This document shows, piece after piece, positions 34,513 to 42,837 of a stretch of 64,000 bases of DNA. The position numbers were made by a program, and so were the translations under genes. Source of the DNA: JBNKZU01 sp050301795 (GTDB lineage: Bacteria > Pseudomonadota > Gammaproteobacteria > Thiohalomonadales > Thiohalomonadaceae); contig JBNKZU010000015.1 of assembly GCA_050301795.1 (NCBI GenBank), positions 186,001 to 250,000 of the forward strand, given 5' to 3'. The notes under the pieces were generated by a model that was not told the DNA's origin, did no database searches, and was given only the letters and a program-made list of their open reading frames with translations. Every line of letters starts with the position of its first letter. Position 1 is the first letter of the stretch.

Positions 34513-36249
34513 ATGGAAAAAGTTCGCTACGGTGACTACAACCGAGAAACCAGCCTAAACCAGCGCGTGATCAGCTACAACCAGTTAACCCCGACTGTTG
34601 AGTATGATGCCAACGGTGCACCACTCCCCTTTCAAACAAAAGCGATTAAGGTTGATTCACACGACATCTGGCGATTATTGAAGCCATACATCAGTGTGCG
34701 CTTAATGGAGCAGGTGCGATCAGTCGTCCCGCTAGGCCTCTATCTCATGCTTTTTCAACTCCTAATTCTGCGCCAGATGGTGAATAACTCCTGGAGTATT
34801 ACTGCGGGTCTCTTTGCGGTAATTATCGGACTGATGTTTTTCATGGAGGGACTTAAACTCGGTCTGATGCCTTTTGGCGAAATCATCGGTAACAAGCTAC
34901 CTCAAAAATCGACTTTACCGATTGTATTGCTCACCGCCTTTTTACTCGGTATTGGCGTAACCTTTGCCGAGCCAGCGATAGGCGCGCTTAAAGCCGTTGG
35001 TGCGAATGTGTCACCGGAGTCTGCCCCTTATCTGTATGCATTATTAAACCTCTACTCCACCGCATTGGTCTTCATGGTGGGGATTGGTGTTGGTATTGCC
35101 GCTGTTTTGGGAACACTGCGTTTTCTCTACGGGTGGAGCCTTAAACCGATGATCTATATCGCGCTTGTGCCAACATTAATCATGACCGCCATTGCTCTGG
35201 GCGATGAGCAGCTCTCGAAGGTGCTCGGCGTTGCATGGGATGCCGGGGCAGTCACCACCGGCCCGATCACGGTGCCACTGGTATTATCCCTCGGAATTGG
35301 TATTGCCTCGGCCGCTGGCAAAGGCTCTTCATCACTATCGGGTTTTGGTATCGTGACACTGGCATCCCTCTTTCCAATCGTTGCGGTGCTACTCCTTGCG
35401 TTTTATATCGCGCTTGTTGTTTCCCCGGAGGCCATCATCGCGACGGCGCATAGCGTAACGCAAATCACTAAAATACCCTGGTATGAAAAGACACCTTTTA
35501 TCGAACTGATACTTGCGATTCGTGCCATTGTGCCGTTAGTACTGTTCCTTGCACTTATATTCTTCTTTCTGCTTAAAGAGCGGCTCAAGCATCCAGGAGA
35601 GGTGATCTACGGCCTGGTGCTCACTTTAGCGGGAATGATGATCTTCAATATCGGCTTAACCTACGGGCTATCTGATCTTGGCAACCAAACCGGGAGCGTG
35701 ATCCCCGGCGCGTTTCAGAAGATGGCCGAGGTGGCAAAATCACCGCTCTATTTCTACTCTCTGGGGATCTTTATTACGGTTGTCTTTGCATGGCTATTAG
35801 GGTTTGGTGCCACATTAGCAGAGCCTGCATTGAACGCTCTTGGTCAAACCGTAGAGAATCTGACCCAAGGTGCGTTTGAAAAACGGATGTTAATGATGGC
35901 GGTCAGTTTTGGTGTGGCAATGGGAATTGCGCTAGGTGTTGTCAAGATTCTCTTCGACATTCCAATTACCTGGTTTTTATTGCCTGCTTATCTGATTTCG
36001 ATTGTGCTGACATGGCTCTCGGATGAAGCCTTTGTGAATGTCGCTTGGGACTCTGCCGGTGTTACAACAGGGCCGATTACTGTCCCCCTTGTTCTGGCGA
36101 TGGGCATAGGATTGGGTAATGCGGTGAACGCCATCGACGGATTTGGTGTGCTGGCACTCGCCTCCATCGGCCCCATTCTTTCGGTACTCTCATTGGGGCT
36201 TTATATTGAATATCAAAATAGAAAACAGGAGGCAGAGGTCGTCGCATGA
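34513..36249 (+). CDS. DUF1538 tandem-repeat membrane protein
   Basis: A 578-residue integral membrane protein with about 12-14 helices after an 80-residue hydrophilic N-terminus. Two homologous halves are plain: TFAEPAIGALKAVG and ATLAEPALNALGQTV, and AWDAGAVTTGPITVPLVLSL and AWDSAGVTTGPITVPLVLAM. This inverted- or tandem-repeat design, with the conserved acidic and TTGPIT segments, is that of DUF1538 proteins, which I take to be secondary transporters of unknown substrate. The next two genes overlap it by 4 bases each and encode PII-like proteins, so its activity is probably controlled by nucleotide-sensing PII partners. Confidence 0.85.
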   Translation: MEKVRYGDYNRETSLNQRVISYNQLTPTVEYDANGAPLPFQTKAIKVDSHDIWRLLKPYISVRLMEQVRSVVPLGLYLMLFQLLILRQMVNNSWSITAGLFAVIIGLMFFMEGLKLGLMPFGEIIGNKLPQKSTLPIVLLTAFLLGIGVTFAEPAIGALKAVGANVSPESAPYLYALLNLYSTALVFMVGIGVGIAAVLGTLRFLYGWSLKPMIYIALVPTLIMTAIALGDEQLSKVLGVAWDAGAVTTGPITVPLVLSLGIGIASAAGKGSSSLSGFGIVTLASLFPIVAVLLLAFYIALVVSPEAIIATAHSVTQITKIPWYEKTPFIELILAIRAIVPLVLFLALIFFFLLKERLKHPGEVIYGLVLTLAGMMIFNIGLTYGLSDLGNQTGSVIPGAFQKMAEVAKSPLYFYSLGIFITVVFAWLLGFGATLAEPALNALGQTVENLTQGAFEKRMLMMAVSFGVAMGIALGVVKILFDIPITWFLLPAYLISIVLTWLSDEAFVNVAWDSAGVTTGPITVPLVLAMGIGLGNAVNAIDGFGVLALASIGPILSVLSLGLYIEYQNRKQEAEVVA

Positions 36250-36635
36250 GTAGCAAAACCCGGAATATTACCGTCCTCACCGATGTGATGTTAATAAACT
36301 GCGTAATACAACGTGGTCTCGCAGATACTGTAACCAGCGCCGCAAAATCCGCAGGCGCACAAGGAGCCACCGTCTTTTTTGCCCGAGGTATGGGCATTAA
36401 AGAGCGACTAGGATTACTGGGTGTTGCGATTGATGCCGAGAAGGAGGTGGTTCAGGTGGTTGTCTCCACCGAGCAGGCAGAGCGCGTCTTTGAAGCGATG
36501 TATCTTGCAGGAAAACTCGACACACCGGGGATGGGAATAATGTATATGTCACAGTTGGAAAAAGCTGCCACCTATATCCCCCCTGACGTGCTTGAAAAAC
36601 TCAACAAACCGAAGCGTCAAAAGAGATCATCATGA
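36246..36635 (+). CDS. PII-like regulatory protein, first copy
   Basis: A 129-residue protein with the GlnB-fold pattern: a first beta strand ITVLTDVMLINCVIQ, AGAQGATVFFARGMG leading to the position of the T-loop, then EKEVVQVVVSTEQAERVFEAMY and TPGMGIMYMSQLE. The T-loop is short and lacks the uridylylated Tyr of classic GlnB/GlnK, so uridylylation is unlikely. A basic C-terminal tail follows. ATGA overlap with the DUF1538 gene and with the next gene indicates coupled translation. Confidence 0.8.
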   Translation: MSSKTRNITVLTDVMLINCVIQRGLADTVTSAAKSAGAQGATVFFARGMGIKERLGLLGVAIDAEKEVVQVVVSTEQAERVFEAMYLAGKLDTPGMGIMYMSQLEKAATYIPPDVLEKLNKPKRQKRSS

Positions 36636-36982
36636 TAGCGACGATGAACAAGGTTAAGTTGATTACCTGCTTCTTAGAGAAGGATCAGGCTCCGAAACTG
36701 GTTGAACACCTACATAATGAATTCGGGATCAACACCGCTCACTTTGCCCATGCCCGTGGACAGTGCTCAAGCAACCACAATATCCATTTATGGAAAGAGC
36801 GAGACATTATTCATATCGTCGTCAATGATCATCAAGCGGATGAGATCTTCGAAGAGATCTACTTCTTTCAAGAGATGGATCAGCGACCAAATGGCTTTAT
36901 CTTTCAGGAAGAGTTGATGCTCTCAAGTCAATTTATGATTCCTGAGCCACCAACAGAGGCAGTAAAAGAGGCCATTGATTGA
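36632..36982 (+). CDS. PII-like regulatory protein, second copy
   Basis: A 116-residue, more diverged PII-like protein: KVKLITCFLEKDQAPKLVEH, INTAHFAHARGQC at the T-loop base, RDIIHIVVNDHQADEIFEEIY, then NGFIFQEELML. It keeps the central RG but has a distinct, His-rich loop (SSNHNIHLW). Two unlike PII paralogs could form separate trimers or a mixed sensor for the upstream transporter. The next gene is riboflavin synthase after a 92-base gap. Confidence 0.75.
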   Translation: MIATMNKVKLITCFLEKDQAPKLVEHLHNEFGINTAHFAHARGQCSSNHNIHLWKERDIIHIVVNDHQADEIFEEIYFFQEMDQRPNGFIFQEELMLSSQFMIPEPPTEAVKEAID

Positions 36983-37074
36983 TGGGGATCTGTTTAAACC
37001 AGAATCCCATTTATCCGTTTTAATGCCCCGATTTGAGCATGTTAAAATCACACCATCCAAAATGAGGAGTTGAA

Positions 37075-37689
37075 ATGTTTACCGGAATTGTTCAGGGCAC
37101 CGCCGAAATCATTGCGATCGACAAACGTGATAATTTTCAAACCCATCGGCTACGTCTGCCTCCAACGCTGCTTCCCGGTCTGGAGCCTGGCGCTTCTGTT
37201 GCTCACAACGGGTGTTGCCTTACCGTAACTCATATTGATGGAGACCTTGTTGATTTTGACCTGATGCAAGAGACCTTAAAGGTAACCAATCTTGGGGAGT
37301 TGCAGGTTGGTGATCATGTCAACGTCGAGCGAGCAGCCCGATTCGGGGATGATATCGGCGGTCATGCAATGAGCGGCCACATTCTGACAACAGCAATCGT
37401 TACCGATGTCATTAAAAGTGAGAATAACCGGCAGGTCTGGTTTGAACTTGACCCCGACCTTATGCGATATGTGTTTACAAAAGGCTACATCGGTATTGAT
37501 GGCATCAGCCTGACCATTGGAGATGTGGTAGATAATCGCTTTAATGTTAATCTCATCCCCGAAACACTCTCTCGCACCAATATGGGGCAGCGCCAGGTTG
37601 GTGAACGGATCAATATTGAGATCGACCCGCAAACCCAGGCGATCGTTGATACCGTCGAGCGTCTTATGCACGAACGATTCAACACCTGA
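37075..37689 (+). CDS. ribE: Riboflavin synthase alpha chain RibE
   Basis: A 204-residue enzyme that dismutates two lumazines to riboflavin. It has two lumazine-binding barrels: MFTGIVQGTAEI with VAHNGCCLTVT in the first, and GHAMSGHILTTAIV with GIDGISLTIGDV in the second. TLSRTNMGQR near the end is diagnostic. A GAGGAG-like site precedes the ATG. No FMN riboswitch is visible in the 92 bases upstream, and other rib genes are not adjacent. Confidence 0.96.
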   Translation: MFTGIVQGTAEIIAIDKRDNFQTHRLRLPPTLLPGLEPGASVAHNGCCLTVTHIDGDLVDFDLMQETLKVTNLGELQVGDHVNVERAARFGDDIGGHAMSGHILTTAIVTDVIKSENNRQVWFELDPDLMRYVFTKGYIGIDGISLTIGDVVDNRFNVNLIPETLSRTNMGQRQVGERINIEIDPQTQAIVDTVERLMHERFNT

Positions 37690-37803
37690 CGGCCAGACCA
37701 GACAACAAACGATGAGTTGTTCGACAACTCTTCGGGTCATGTTTTACAAAAATTGAATACCCCTCACGGTTTATTTTCATTTTTGCATCTATACTCCAGT
37801 GTT

Positions 37804-38352
37804 ATGAAGATCTCATACGACGATATTAATGACTACTGGTTCTCCAGCCGGGTACAACCTTTTTGGTTTAATTCGACCCCGGAGTTTGATCTGGCACTTA
37901 AGTCACGATTCGAAACCGTCTGGGAACAGGCAAAAGAGGGAAAGTATTTACAGTGGGAAACTACTCCAAAAGGATTAGTTGCATTAATACTCATCTACGA
38001 TCAATTTCCATTAAATATGTTCCGAGGGCAAGCAAAGAGCTTTTCAACTGAGGCTAAGGCAAGAGAGTGTTCTTTAATGCTTATTAATAATGGGTGGGAT
38101 ACTCAATTTGATGTCACACATCGATCGTTTATCTATTTACCATTTATGCACAGTGAATCAACTCAAGATCAGGATCTTTCGTTTAAGCTCTTCTCTGCAC
38201 CTGGATTTGAGAATAATCTTCGATGGGCAAAGCACCATCGTGATTTAATCTATCGTTTTGGGCGATTTCCGCACCGAAACGAGATTTTGGGAAGACAAAG
38301 CACAGAAGAAGAATTATCCTATCTTCTGTCGGAAAAGGCTTTCCATGGCTGA
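37804..38352 (+). CDS. DUF924 family protein
   Basis: About 182 residues of the all-helical DUF924 type: YDDINDYWFS, PFWFNSTPEFD, then the most conserved block LILIYDQFPLNMFRGQAKSF. FIYLPFMHSESTQDQ and RFGRFPHRNEILGR follow. The family is TPR-like with no established biochemical role. I choose ATG 37804, where the homology begins; the frame is open 29 codons upstream. It lies alone between ribE and the RAYT gene. Confidence 0.88.
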   Translation: MKISYDDINDYWFSSRVQPFWFNSTPEFDLALKSRFETVWEQAKEGKYLQWETTPKGLVALILIYDQFPLNMFRGQAKSFSTEAKARECSLMLINNGWDTQFDVTHRSFIYLPFMHSESTQDQDLSFKLFSAPGFENNLRWAKHHRDLIYRFGRFPHRNEILGRQSTEEELSYLLSEKAFHG

Positions 38353-38414
38353 CCCTGCAACACAGATTAAAGGGTCATCTCTTGTTAATATAATTAAATC
38401 TTTGGGGTAATGTT

Positions 38415-39257
38415 ATGGCTCGACCACTTCGTATTGAGTTTCCAGGAGCGCTCTATCACATATCGTCACGGTGTGATGAGGGTAGCAAAGTGTTTCATGA
38501 TCGCTCTGATCACACCGCTTTTCTAAATATACTCGGCAGTGTTTGCGAACGCTTTGAATGGAACTGTTTAGCGTATGTAATGATGGAAGATCACTATCAC
38601 CTATTGGTTCAAACCACTAAAGCTAATCTTTCTCGTGGTATGCGTCAGTTAAATGGAGTTTACACACAAAACTATAATCGCACTCATGAATCAAACGGCA
38701 ATGTTTTTCACGGACGCTTTAAGGCTATTTTGGTAGACCAAGAGAATCTGCTTGCTCAAACCTATAGCCATATCGTCAACAACCCGGTCGCACTGAAAAA
38801 GTCACGCAAGGCCGATGCCTATGCCTGGAGCAGCTATGGTGCAACCATCGGTAAAAAGAAAGCACCAAAATGGCTTGCAGTTAGTGAGCTTCTCAGTCAC
38901 TTCGGCAAACGTCCGGCTTCTGCAACCAAGGCATTAGTGAAAGCTGTTGAAGGTGGTAAGGGTGATTCAACATTGTGGAATAACCTACAAAAGCAGATCT
39001 TCCTCGGCGACGACGCTTTTGTAAAAGATATGCTACGTCTTAACAGCAATGAAAACGCGACCGTAAAATCACGCAAGCCTAAAAAGCCGAAGGCACTAAA
39101 AACCTTCTTAAAAGGAATTGAAGATCGTAATCAAGCAATCTTCACAGCATACAGCTCAGGCCTCTACACCATGGATCAAATCGGAAAACATTTTGACATC
39201 CACTACGCAACCGTAAGCCGTATTGTCAAAAAGATGGAACAAGCCGCAAAGAAGTAA
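38415..39257 (+). CDS. REP-associated tyrosine transposase (RAYT)
   Basis: A 280-residue Y1 transposase-like protein of the TnpA-REP group. It starts MARPLRIEFPGALYHISSRC, carries the HUH motif HYH at residues 60-62 (EDHYHLLVQT) and a catalytic Tyr candidate at residue 117 (YSHIVNNP). A C-terminal helix-turn-helix follows (YTMDQIGKHFDIHYATVSRI). There is no IS200/IS605 left or right end and no tnpB. RAYTs are single-copy, domesticated enzymes thought to move REP sequences. The window holds REP elements with the expected GTAG-hairpin layout. Confidence 0.88.
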   Translation: MARPLRIEFPGALYHISSRCDEGSKVFHDRSDHTAFLNILGSVCERFEWNCLAYVMMEDHYHLLVQTTKANLSRGMRQLNGVYTQNYNRTHESNGNVFHGRFKAILVDQENLLAQTYSHIVNNPVALKKSRKADAYAWSSYGATIGKKKAPKWLAVSELLSHFGKRPASATKALVKAVEGGKGDSTLWNNLQKQIFLGDDAFVKDMLRLNSNENATVKSRKPKKPKALKTFLKGIEDRNQAIFTAYSSGLYTMDQIGKHFDIHYATVSRIVKKMEQAAKK

Positions 39258-39270
39258 TCTTATACCGTTT

Positions 39271-39300
39271 TCCCTGTAGCAGAGGTCTCTGCTACAGGGA
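39271..39300. repeat. Perfect 14-bp hairpin just after the RAYT gene
   Basis: TCCCTGTAGCAGAG at 39271-39284 and CTCTGCTACAGGGA at 39287-39300 are perfect complements separated by GT. No T-run follows, so it is not a typical terminator. It contains GTAG and sits 13 bases past the RAYT stop, where REPs often flank RAYT genes. Confidence 0.6.
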
Positions 39301-39398
39301 ATAACGTATTCTCACTCTTCAACTCGCCACATTTTCCAGTACCAGACACAACAACATTAACGCTTTGTTAATGCACATGGACATTTGCTGCGACAACG

Positions 39399-39749
39399 CT
39401 ACTCTTTCTCGATTAACTGCTCCACACTATGAGCCATGGCATTCAATTCATTCGCAGCATCAACTGGCACTACACGATTTAACGATACACCATAAAGCAT
39501 AACGAGCAGTGCAATAAGTACTGCCCCGATGATCGATACTGTTTTTGTCTTGATATGATTCTGAATCGCTTTTGCATTAAGAATAATATGGTTGATAGCC
39601 GCAATAATCATCAACACGCCAAACAGTTTATGAACGGGGTGCATCTGTAATGTAAATGATGCCTGATTAACGACCATCATCATCAGACCTGATGTCGACA
39701 TTGCGACAAAGGAGACCAGCATCGTGATTGCAACAATTTTTCTGTACAT
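39399..39749 (-). CDS. Small membrane protein, DUF4405-like
   Basis: A 116-residue protein with three membrane helices: KIVAITMLVSFVAMSTSG, VHKLFGVLMIIAAINHIIL and SIIGAVLIALLVMLYGV. Histidines in HPVHKLFG and NHIILNAK suggest a heme- or metal-binding four-helix-type fold as in DUF4405/cytochrome b-like proteins. It lies downstream of the Spy-like gene but is separated from it by a terminator. Function unknown. Confidence 0.7.
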   Translation of the reverse strand: MYRKIVAITMLVSFVAMSTSGLMMMVVNQASFTLQMHPVHKLFGVLMIIAAINHIILNAKAIQNHIKTKTVSIIGAVLIALLVMLYGVSLNRVVPVDAANELNAMAHSVEQLIEKE

Positions 39750-39793
39750 TTTTCTACTCCGTTATGTTCGGTTCCACGCTGTTAGATGTTGGT

Positions 39794-39831
39794 AAAAAAA
39801 ACTCCCGCACTGTGGGGGGCAGGTGCGGGAG
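39794..39831 (-). terminator. Rho-independent terminator of the Spy-like gene
   Basis: On the minus strand CTCCCGCAC pairs with GTGCGGGAG and a run of eight T follows. It begins 43 bases after the Spy-like stop and insulates it from the DUF4405-like gene. Confidence 0.8.
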
Positions 39832-39873
39832 AAAGGGGACATCAGACATTTCGTGGTAACTCTCTAAATGTGT

Positions 39874-40341
39874 TTATCGCCAACCTCTGCGTGACTGCAT
39901 CATTTTCTCGACAGTGGCTTTTTGATCATCATCAAGCACCGCTTCAAGGTCTTTGTAAGCTTGGGCTACCTGCTTCATACCTTCAAGGCGTTCTTCCATT
40001 ATCGCGATGCGTTGATCCATATTTTGTCCTGAACCATTACTGTTTCTCATGGTTTCCATCTGCTTTTGATGCTTTTCTGCTTCAGCAGTTAGCATCTCTG
40101 AGAAACGCTGCCATGCAGGCTCCTGTCCATCGGTAATCTCAATTTTTTGTTTCGCTTCATCAAGACGCTCTTTCATCTGGGTCTGGCAATCATCACTGTT
40201 CCAGAAACGATGTTTTTGACATCCACCAAAACCCATTCCATTATGGTATCCATGCGGACCACCAAAGGCGTGGGCTGAACCCATAGTCATTGCAGAGATA
40301 CCAATCAGGGTAGCCAGGGAATACTTCATACGTTTTTTCAT
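39874..40341 (-). CDS. Spy/CpxP-like periplasmic protein
   Basis: A 155-residue exported protein with signal MKYSLATLIGISAMTMGSAHA. A Gly/His-rich stretch with a Cys (GGPHGYHNGMGFGGCQKH) precedes a long helical region (QMKERLDEAKQKIEITDGQE, WQRFSEMLTAEAEKHQKQME, YKDLEAVLDDDQKATVEKMM) like the LTXXQ motifs of Spy/CpxP. Such proteins are ATP-independent chaperones or feedback inhibitors of envelope stress sensors. ATG 40341 has GAGGAG 7 bases upstream. It is divergent from a two-component system across a region with CpxR-like sites. Confidence 0.8.
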   Translation of the reverse strand: MKKRMKYSLATLIGISAMTMGSAHAFGGPHGYHNGMGFGGCQKHRFWNSDDCQTQMKERLDEAKQKIEITDGQEPAWQRFSEMLTAEAEKHQKQMETMRNSNGSGQNMDQRIAIMEERLEGMKQVAQAYKDLEAVLDDDQKATVEKMMQSRRGWR

Positions 40342-40424
40342 TTTACTTCTCCTCACATGTTTGTTTGTGTAGGTCTAGTAAACGCCTATTGTGTAACTTG
40401 TGAATGTCACACCACCCCTTTTTT

Positions 40425-40439
40425 GTAACAAAGTGTAAC
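40425..40439 (+). promoter_or_regulatory. CpxR-like tandem site GTAAC-N5-GTAAC (first)
   Basis: GTAACAAAGTGTAAC fits the CpxR/OmpR-family tandem half-site pattern (E. coli CpxR prefers GTAAA-N5-GTAAA). It is in the 170-base divergent region between the Spy-like gene and the response regulator. A looser third half-site lies nearby at about 40393. Confidence 0.5.
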
Positions 40440-40452
40440 GACCATTGGGTTT

Positions 40453-40467
40453 GTTACACTACGTTAC
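40453..40467 (-). promoter_or_regulatory. CpxR-like tandem site GTAAC-N5-GTAAC (second, opposite strand)
   Basis: GTTACACTACGTTAC is the reverse complement arrangement of the first site. The two tandem sites point in opposite directions, as expected for one regulator serving two divergent promoters. Confidence 0.5.
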
Positions 40468-40511
40468 AAAAAAGTGCACACAAACCACGTTTTTTACGCC
40501 ATTATTAGCTC

Positions 40512-41228
40512 ATGGAAACCTTACCGAAAATATTAGTTGTTGATGATGATTCAGAGATTCGCTCACTACTGAAGAGCTATCTACTGAAGAATCAGTATCG
40601 TGTGGATACCGCTGCTGAAGGGCGTGAGATGTTTAAGTTACTTGAGCAGCAACGCTTTGACCTGATAGTGCTCGATTTAATGATGCCGGGTGATGATGGC
40701 CTGACTCTGTGCCGTAAACTTCGTGCCGATTCGAATATTCCAGTCATTATGCTCACTGCAAAGGGTGATGAGATGGATCGGATCGTAGGTTTGGAGATGG
40801 GTGCCGATGATTACCTGCCAAAACCATTCAATCCCAGAGAGTTATTAGCCCGAATTAAAACTGTGTTACGACGTACCCACCCCGATATTAAGGCCAGCCA
40901 AAATAGCAGTGGCTATAGCTTTGATGGTTGGCAACTAAATACCGCGAATCACCAACTCACCTCTCCTGATGGTGAAGTCGAGAGTATCAGCCACAGTGAA
41001 TTTACACTGTTAAAGGTGTTTCTTGAAAATAGTGGCCGCATTCTCAGCCGAGACCAACTGCTCGATTTCACCAAAGGTCGTAGCGCTGGCCCTTTTGATC
41101 GAGCGATCGATGTTCAGGTGGGTCGTTTGCGTAAACGTCTTAATGACACGGCATCTGAACCCACAATGATTAAAACTGCGCGTGGCGAAGGGTATATCTT
41201 TATCGCTGATGTAAAGAGGTTGAGATAA
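40512..41228 (+). CDS. OmpR/CpxR-family response regulator
   Basis: A 238-residue regulator. The receiver domain has VVDDDSEI, phosphoacceptor Asp in LIVLDLMMPGDDG, and MLTAKGDEMDRIVGLEMGAD with KPF. The winged-helix DNA-binding domain covers about residues 135-235 (LTSPDGEVESISHSEFTLLK, DVQVGRLRKRL, TARGEGYIF). It is the first gene of a five-gene unit. Its TAA overlaps the ATG of the sensor kinase. It is the obvious candidate to bind the GTAAC pairs just upstream, giving autoregulation and control of the Spy-like gene. Confidence 0.95.
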   Translation: METLPKILVVDDDSEIRSLLKSYLLKNQYRVDTAAEGREMFKLLEQQRFDLIVLDLMMPGDDGLTLCRKLRADSNIPVIMLTAKGDEMDRIVGLEMGADDYLPKPFNPRELLARIKTVLRRTHPDIKASQNSSGYSFDGWQLNTANHQLTSPDGEVESISHSEFTLLKVFLENSGRILSRDQLLDFTKGRSAGPFDRAIDVQVGRLRKRLNDTASEPTMIKTARGEGYIFIADVKRLR

Positions 41229-42580
41229 TGCGGTTGATCCCAAGCTCGCTGACAACCCGTCTGTTCTTAATCCTTCTTTTTGGCTTGCTCTTCGCCCAAA
41301 TAATCGGTGGATTTATTATTTTTAAGGATCGCGGTGAGGTGATGCGTACCAGCCGTGAAAATGGTTTGAGTCAACACATTGTCATGACGATAAAAACCTT
41401 TGATGCCGTAACGCCGAACCAATACCCCAAGCTCCTGTTGTCGTTTAATCAGCCTGGTTTTGAGATCACGCTTACCGATCAGCCAGAGTATATCCAGCAG
41501 CGCAACGACAATTTCTTTTTACATCATGTGCGCCGCATATTGAAACGACAACTCGGAAGAGACCGCAAGATTCATTTGATGCCTCCACCAGAGTGGGAAC
41601 ATCATCGCATTAATCAGGAACATCCCCCTTTTATGGCATCGAATATGCCATTGATGTTATCGACGCCCCTCCAAGATGGTCGCTGGCTTAATATCAATAC
41701 CACACTGGAACATATCGACTCCTGGGGTAGTAACCTCTTTGCCTCACTTATTTTTGTGTTTGTGATGATCGCAGTAATCGCCTTTATCGCTGTCCGCAGT
41801 GTCACCCGTCCGTTAAGTACACTTGCAAAGGCGGTAGATCAGTTTGGACACAATCGAGAGATTGCGCTGTTACCTGAAACCGGGCCAAGAGAGGTTGCAG
41901 AATCGGCACGTGCCTTTAATCGAATGCAACAGCAGATCAGCTCACATCTTAAGGAGCGTGAAGAGATGCTGGCTGCGGTATCTCACGACCTTCGCACTCC
42001 CTTAACCCGAATGAAGCTACGACTTGAGCTTCATGATGATCCGGTGTTACTTGAGAAGATGAACGAGGATATCGACGAGATGGAGTTGATGATCACATCC
42101 ACTCTGGACTATATGCGTGGAATTGCCAGTGACGAGCCAATCACCCGGATTTCGGTCAATCAAACCTGTGAAGAGATTGTTGATGGGTTTCGACTCAAAG
42201 GGGAGTCGGTATCATTCAAACCGCATGGTGATGTGTTTATTCAAGGTCGGCCAGTTTCAATTAAACGCTGCATCAGCAATATCGTTGATAACGGTCTTAA
42301 ATACGGTAAACAGGTTGAGATCGCCATTACCGATCAACCGGAGCAGGTACTCATCAGCGTTTGTGACAACGGCCCTGGTATCCCGGCGGATCAGATCGAC
42401 TCGGTCTTCTCTCCATTTACCCGTATCGACAAATCGCGTAATCGAACCACGGGTGGAACCGGTCTTGGTTTAGGAATTGCTCGCACAATTGCAAGAAATA
42501 ATGGTGGTGATATTGCGATTAGTAATAGAAGCGAGGGCGGGTTAGAGGTCATAATAACCCTTTCTAAAAACTCAGGCTAA
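41228..42580 (+). CDS. EnvZ/CpxA-like sensor histidine kinase
   Basis: A 450-residue inner-membrane kinase. TM1 is about residues 10-30 (LFLILLFGLLFAQIIGGFII), a periplasmic domain of about 140 residues follows, and TM2 lies near 178-196 (ASLIFVFVMIAVIAFIAV). HAMP comes next, then the HisKA H-box (AVSHDLRTPLTRMK) and an HATPase_c domain with NIVDNGLKYG, DNGPGIP and GGTGLGLGIA. The periplasmic region is rich in His and Pro (HLMPPPEWEHHRINQEHPPF), which may hint at metal sensing. Confidence 0.93.
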   Translation: MRLIPSSLTTRLFLILLFGLLFAQIIGGFIIFKDRGEVMRTSRENGLSQHIVMTIKTFDAVTPNQYPKLLLSFNQPGFEITLTDQPEYIQQRNDNFFLHHVRRILKRQLGRDRKIHLMPPPEWEHHRINQEHPPFMASNMPLMLSTPLQDGRWLNINTTLEHIDSWGSNLFASLIFVFVMIAVIAFIAVRSVTRPLSTLAKAVDQFGHNREIALLPETGPREVAESARAFNRMQQQISSHLKEREEMLAAVSHDLRTPLTRMKLRLELHDDPVLLEKMNEDIDEMELMITSTLDYMRGIASDEPITRISVNQTCEEIVDGFRLKGESVSFKPHGDVFIQGRPVSIKRCISNIVDNGLKYGKQVEIAITDQPEQVLISVCDNGPGIPADQIDSVFSPFTRIDKSRNRTTGGTGLGLGIARTIARNNGGDIAISNRSEGGLEVIITLSKNSG

Positions 42581-42585
42581 ATCCG

Positions 42586-42828
42586 ATGCCTCTTCCGGTA
42601 AGAGATCATGAAACCAATCTGGTCAATGAACACTACGCTGTGGTCTATACACCAACCCGTCAGCGTAAGCGCTTTCCTGATAACTGTGTCACCCTCCATG
42701 AATCACTTGAAGAGGCCATAGAGGCATCAAACCCACAACAACACCTCTATGCGGCACAGGTTATCGGCCCATCACGATCATCCGAGGGCTTTATGCTCTT
42801 TTATCTTAAACACTGGTTAAGTGAGTAA
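42586..42828 (+). CDS. Small uncharacterised protein between kinase and ABC exporter
   Basis: An 80-residue soluble protein (HYAVVYTPTRQRKRFPDN, then LHESLEEAIEASNPQQ, ending FMLFYLKHWLSE). I do not recognise a family. It starts 5 bases after the kinase stop and ends 9 bases before the ATPase gene, so it belongs to the same transcript. A complete frame with good codon-like pattern argues it is real. Confidence 0.65.
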   Translation: MPLPVRDHETNLVNEHYAVVYTPTRQRKRFPDNCVTLHESLEEAIEASNPQQHLYAAQVIGPSRSSEGFMLFYLKHWLSE

Positions 42829-42837
42829 GCGCTGAAA

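Noticed and set aside
36983..37074. FMN riboswitch before ribE
   Set aside because: Gap of 92 bases with no RFN-like conserved segments.
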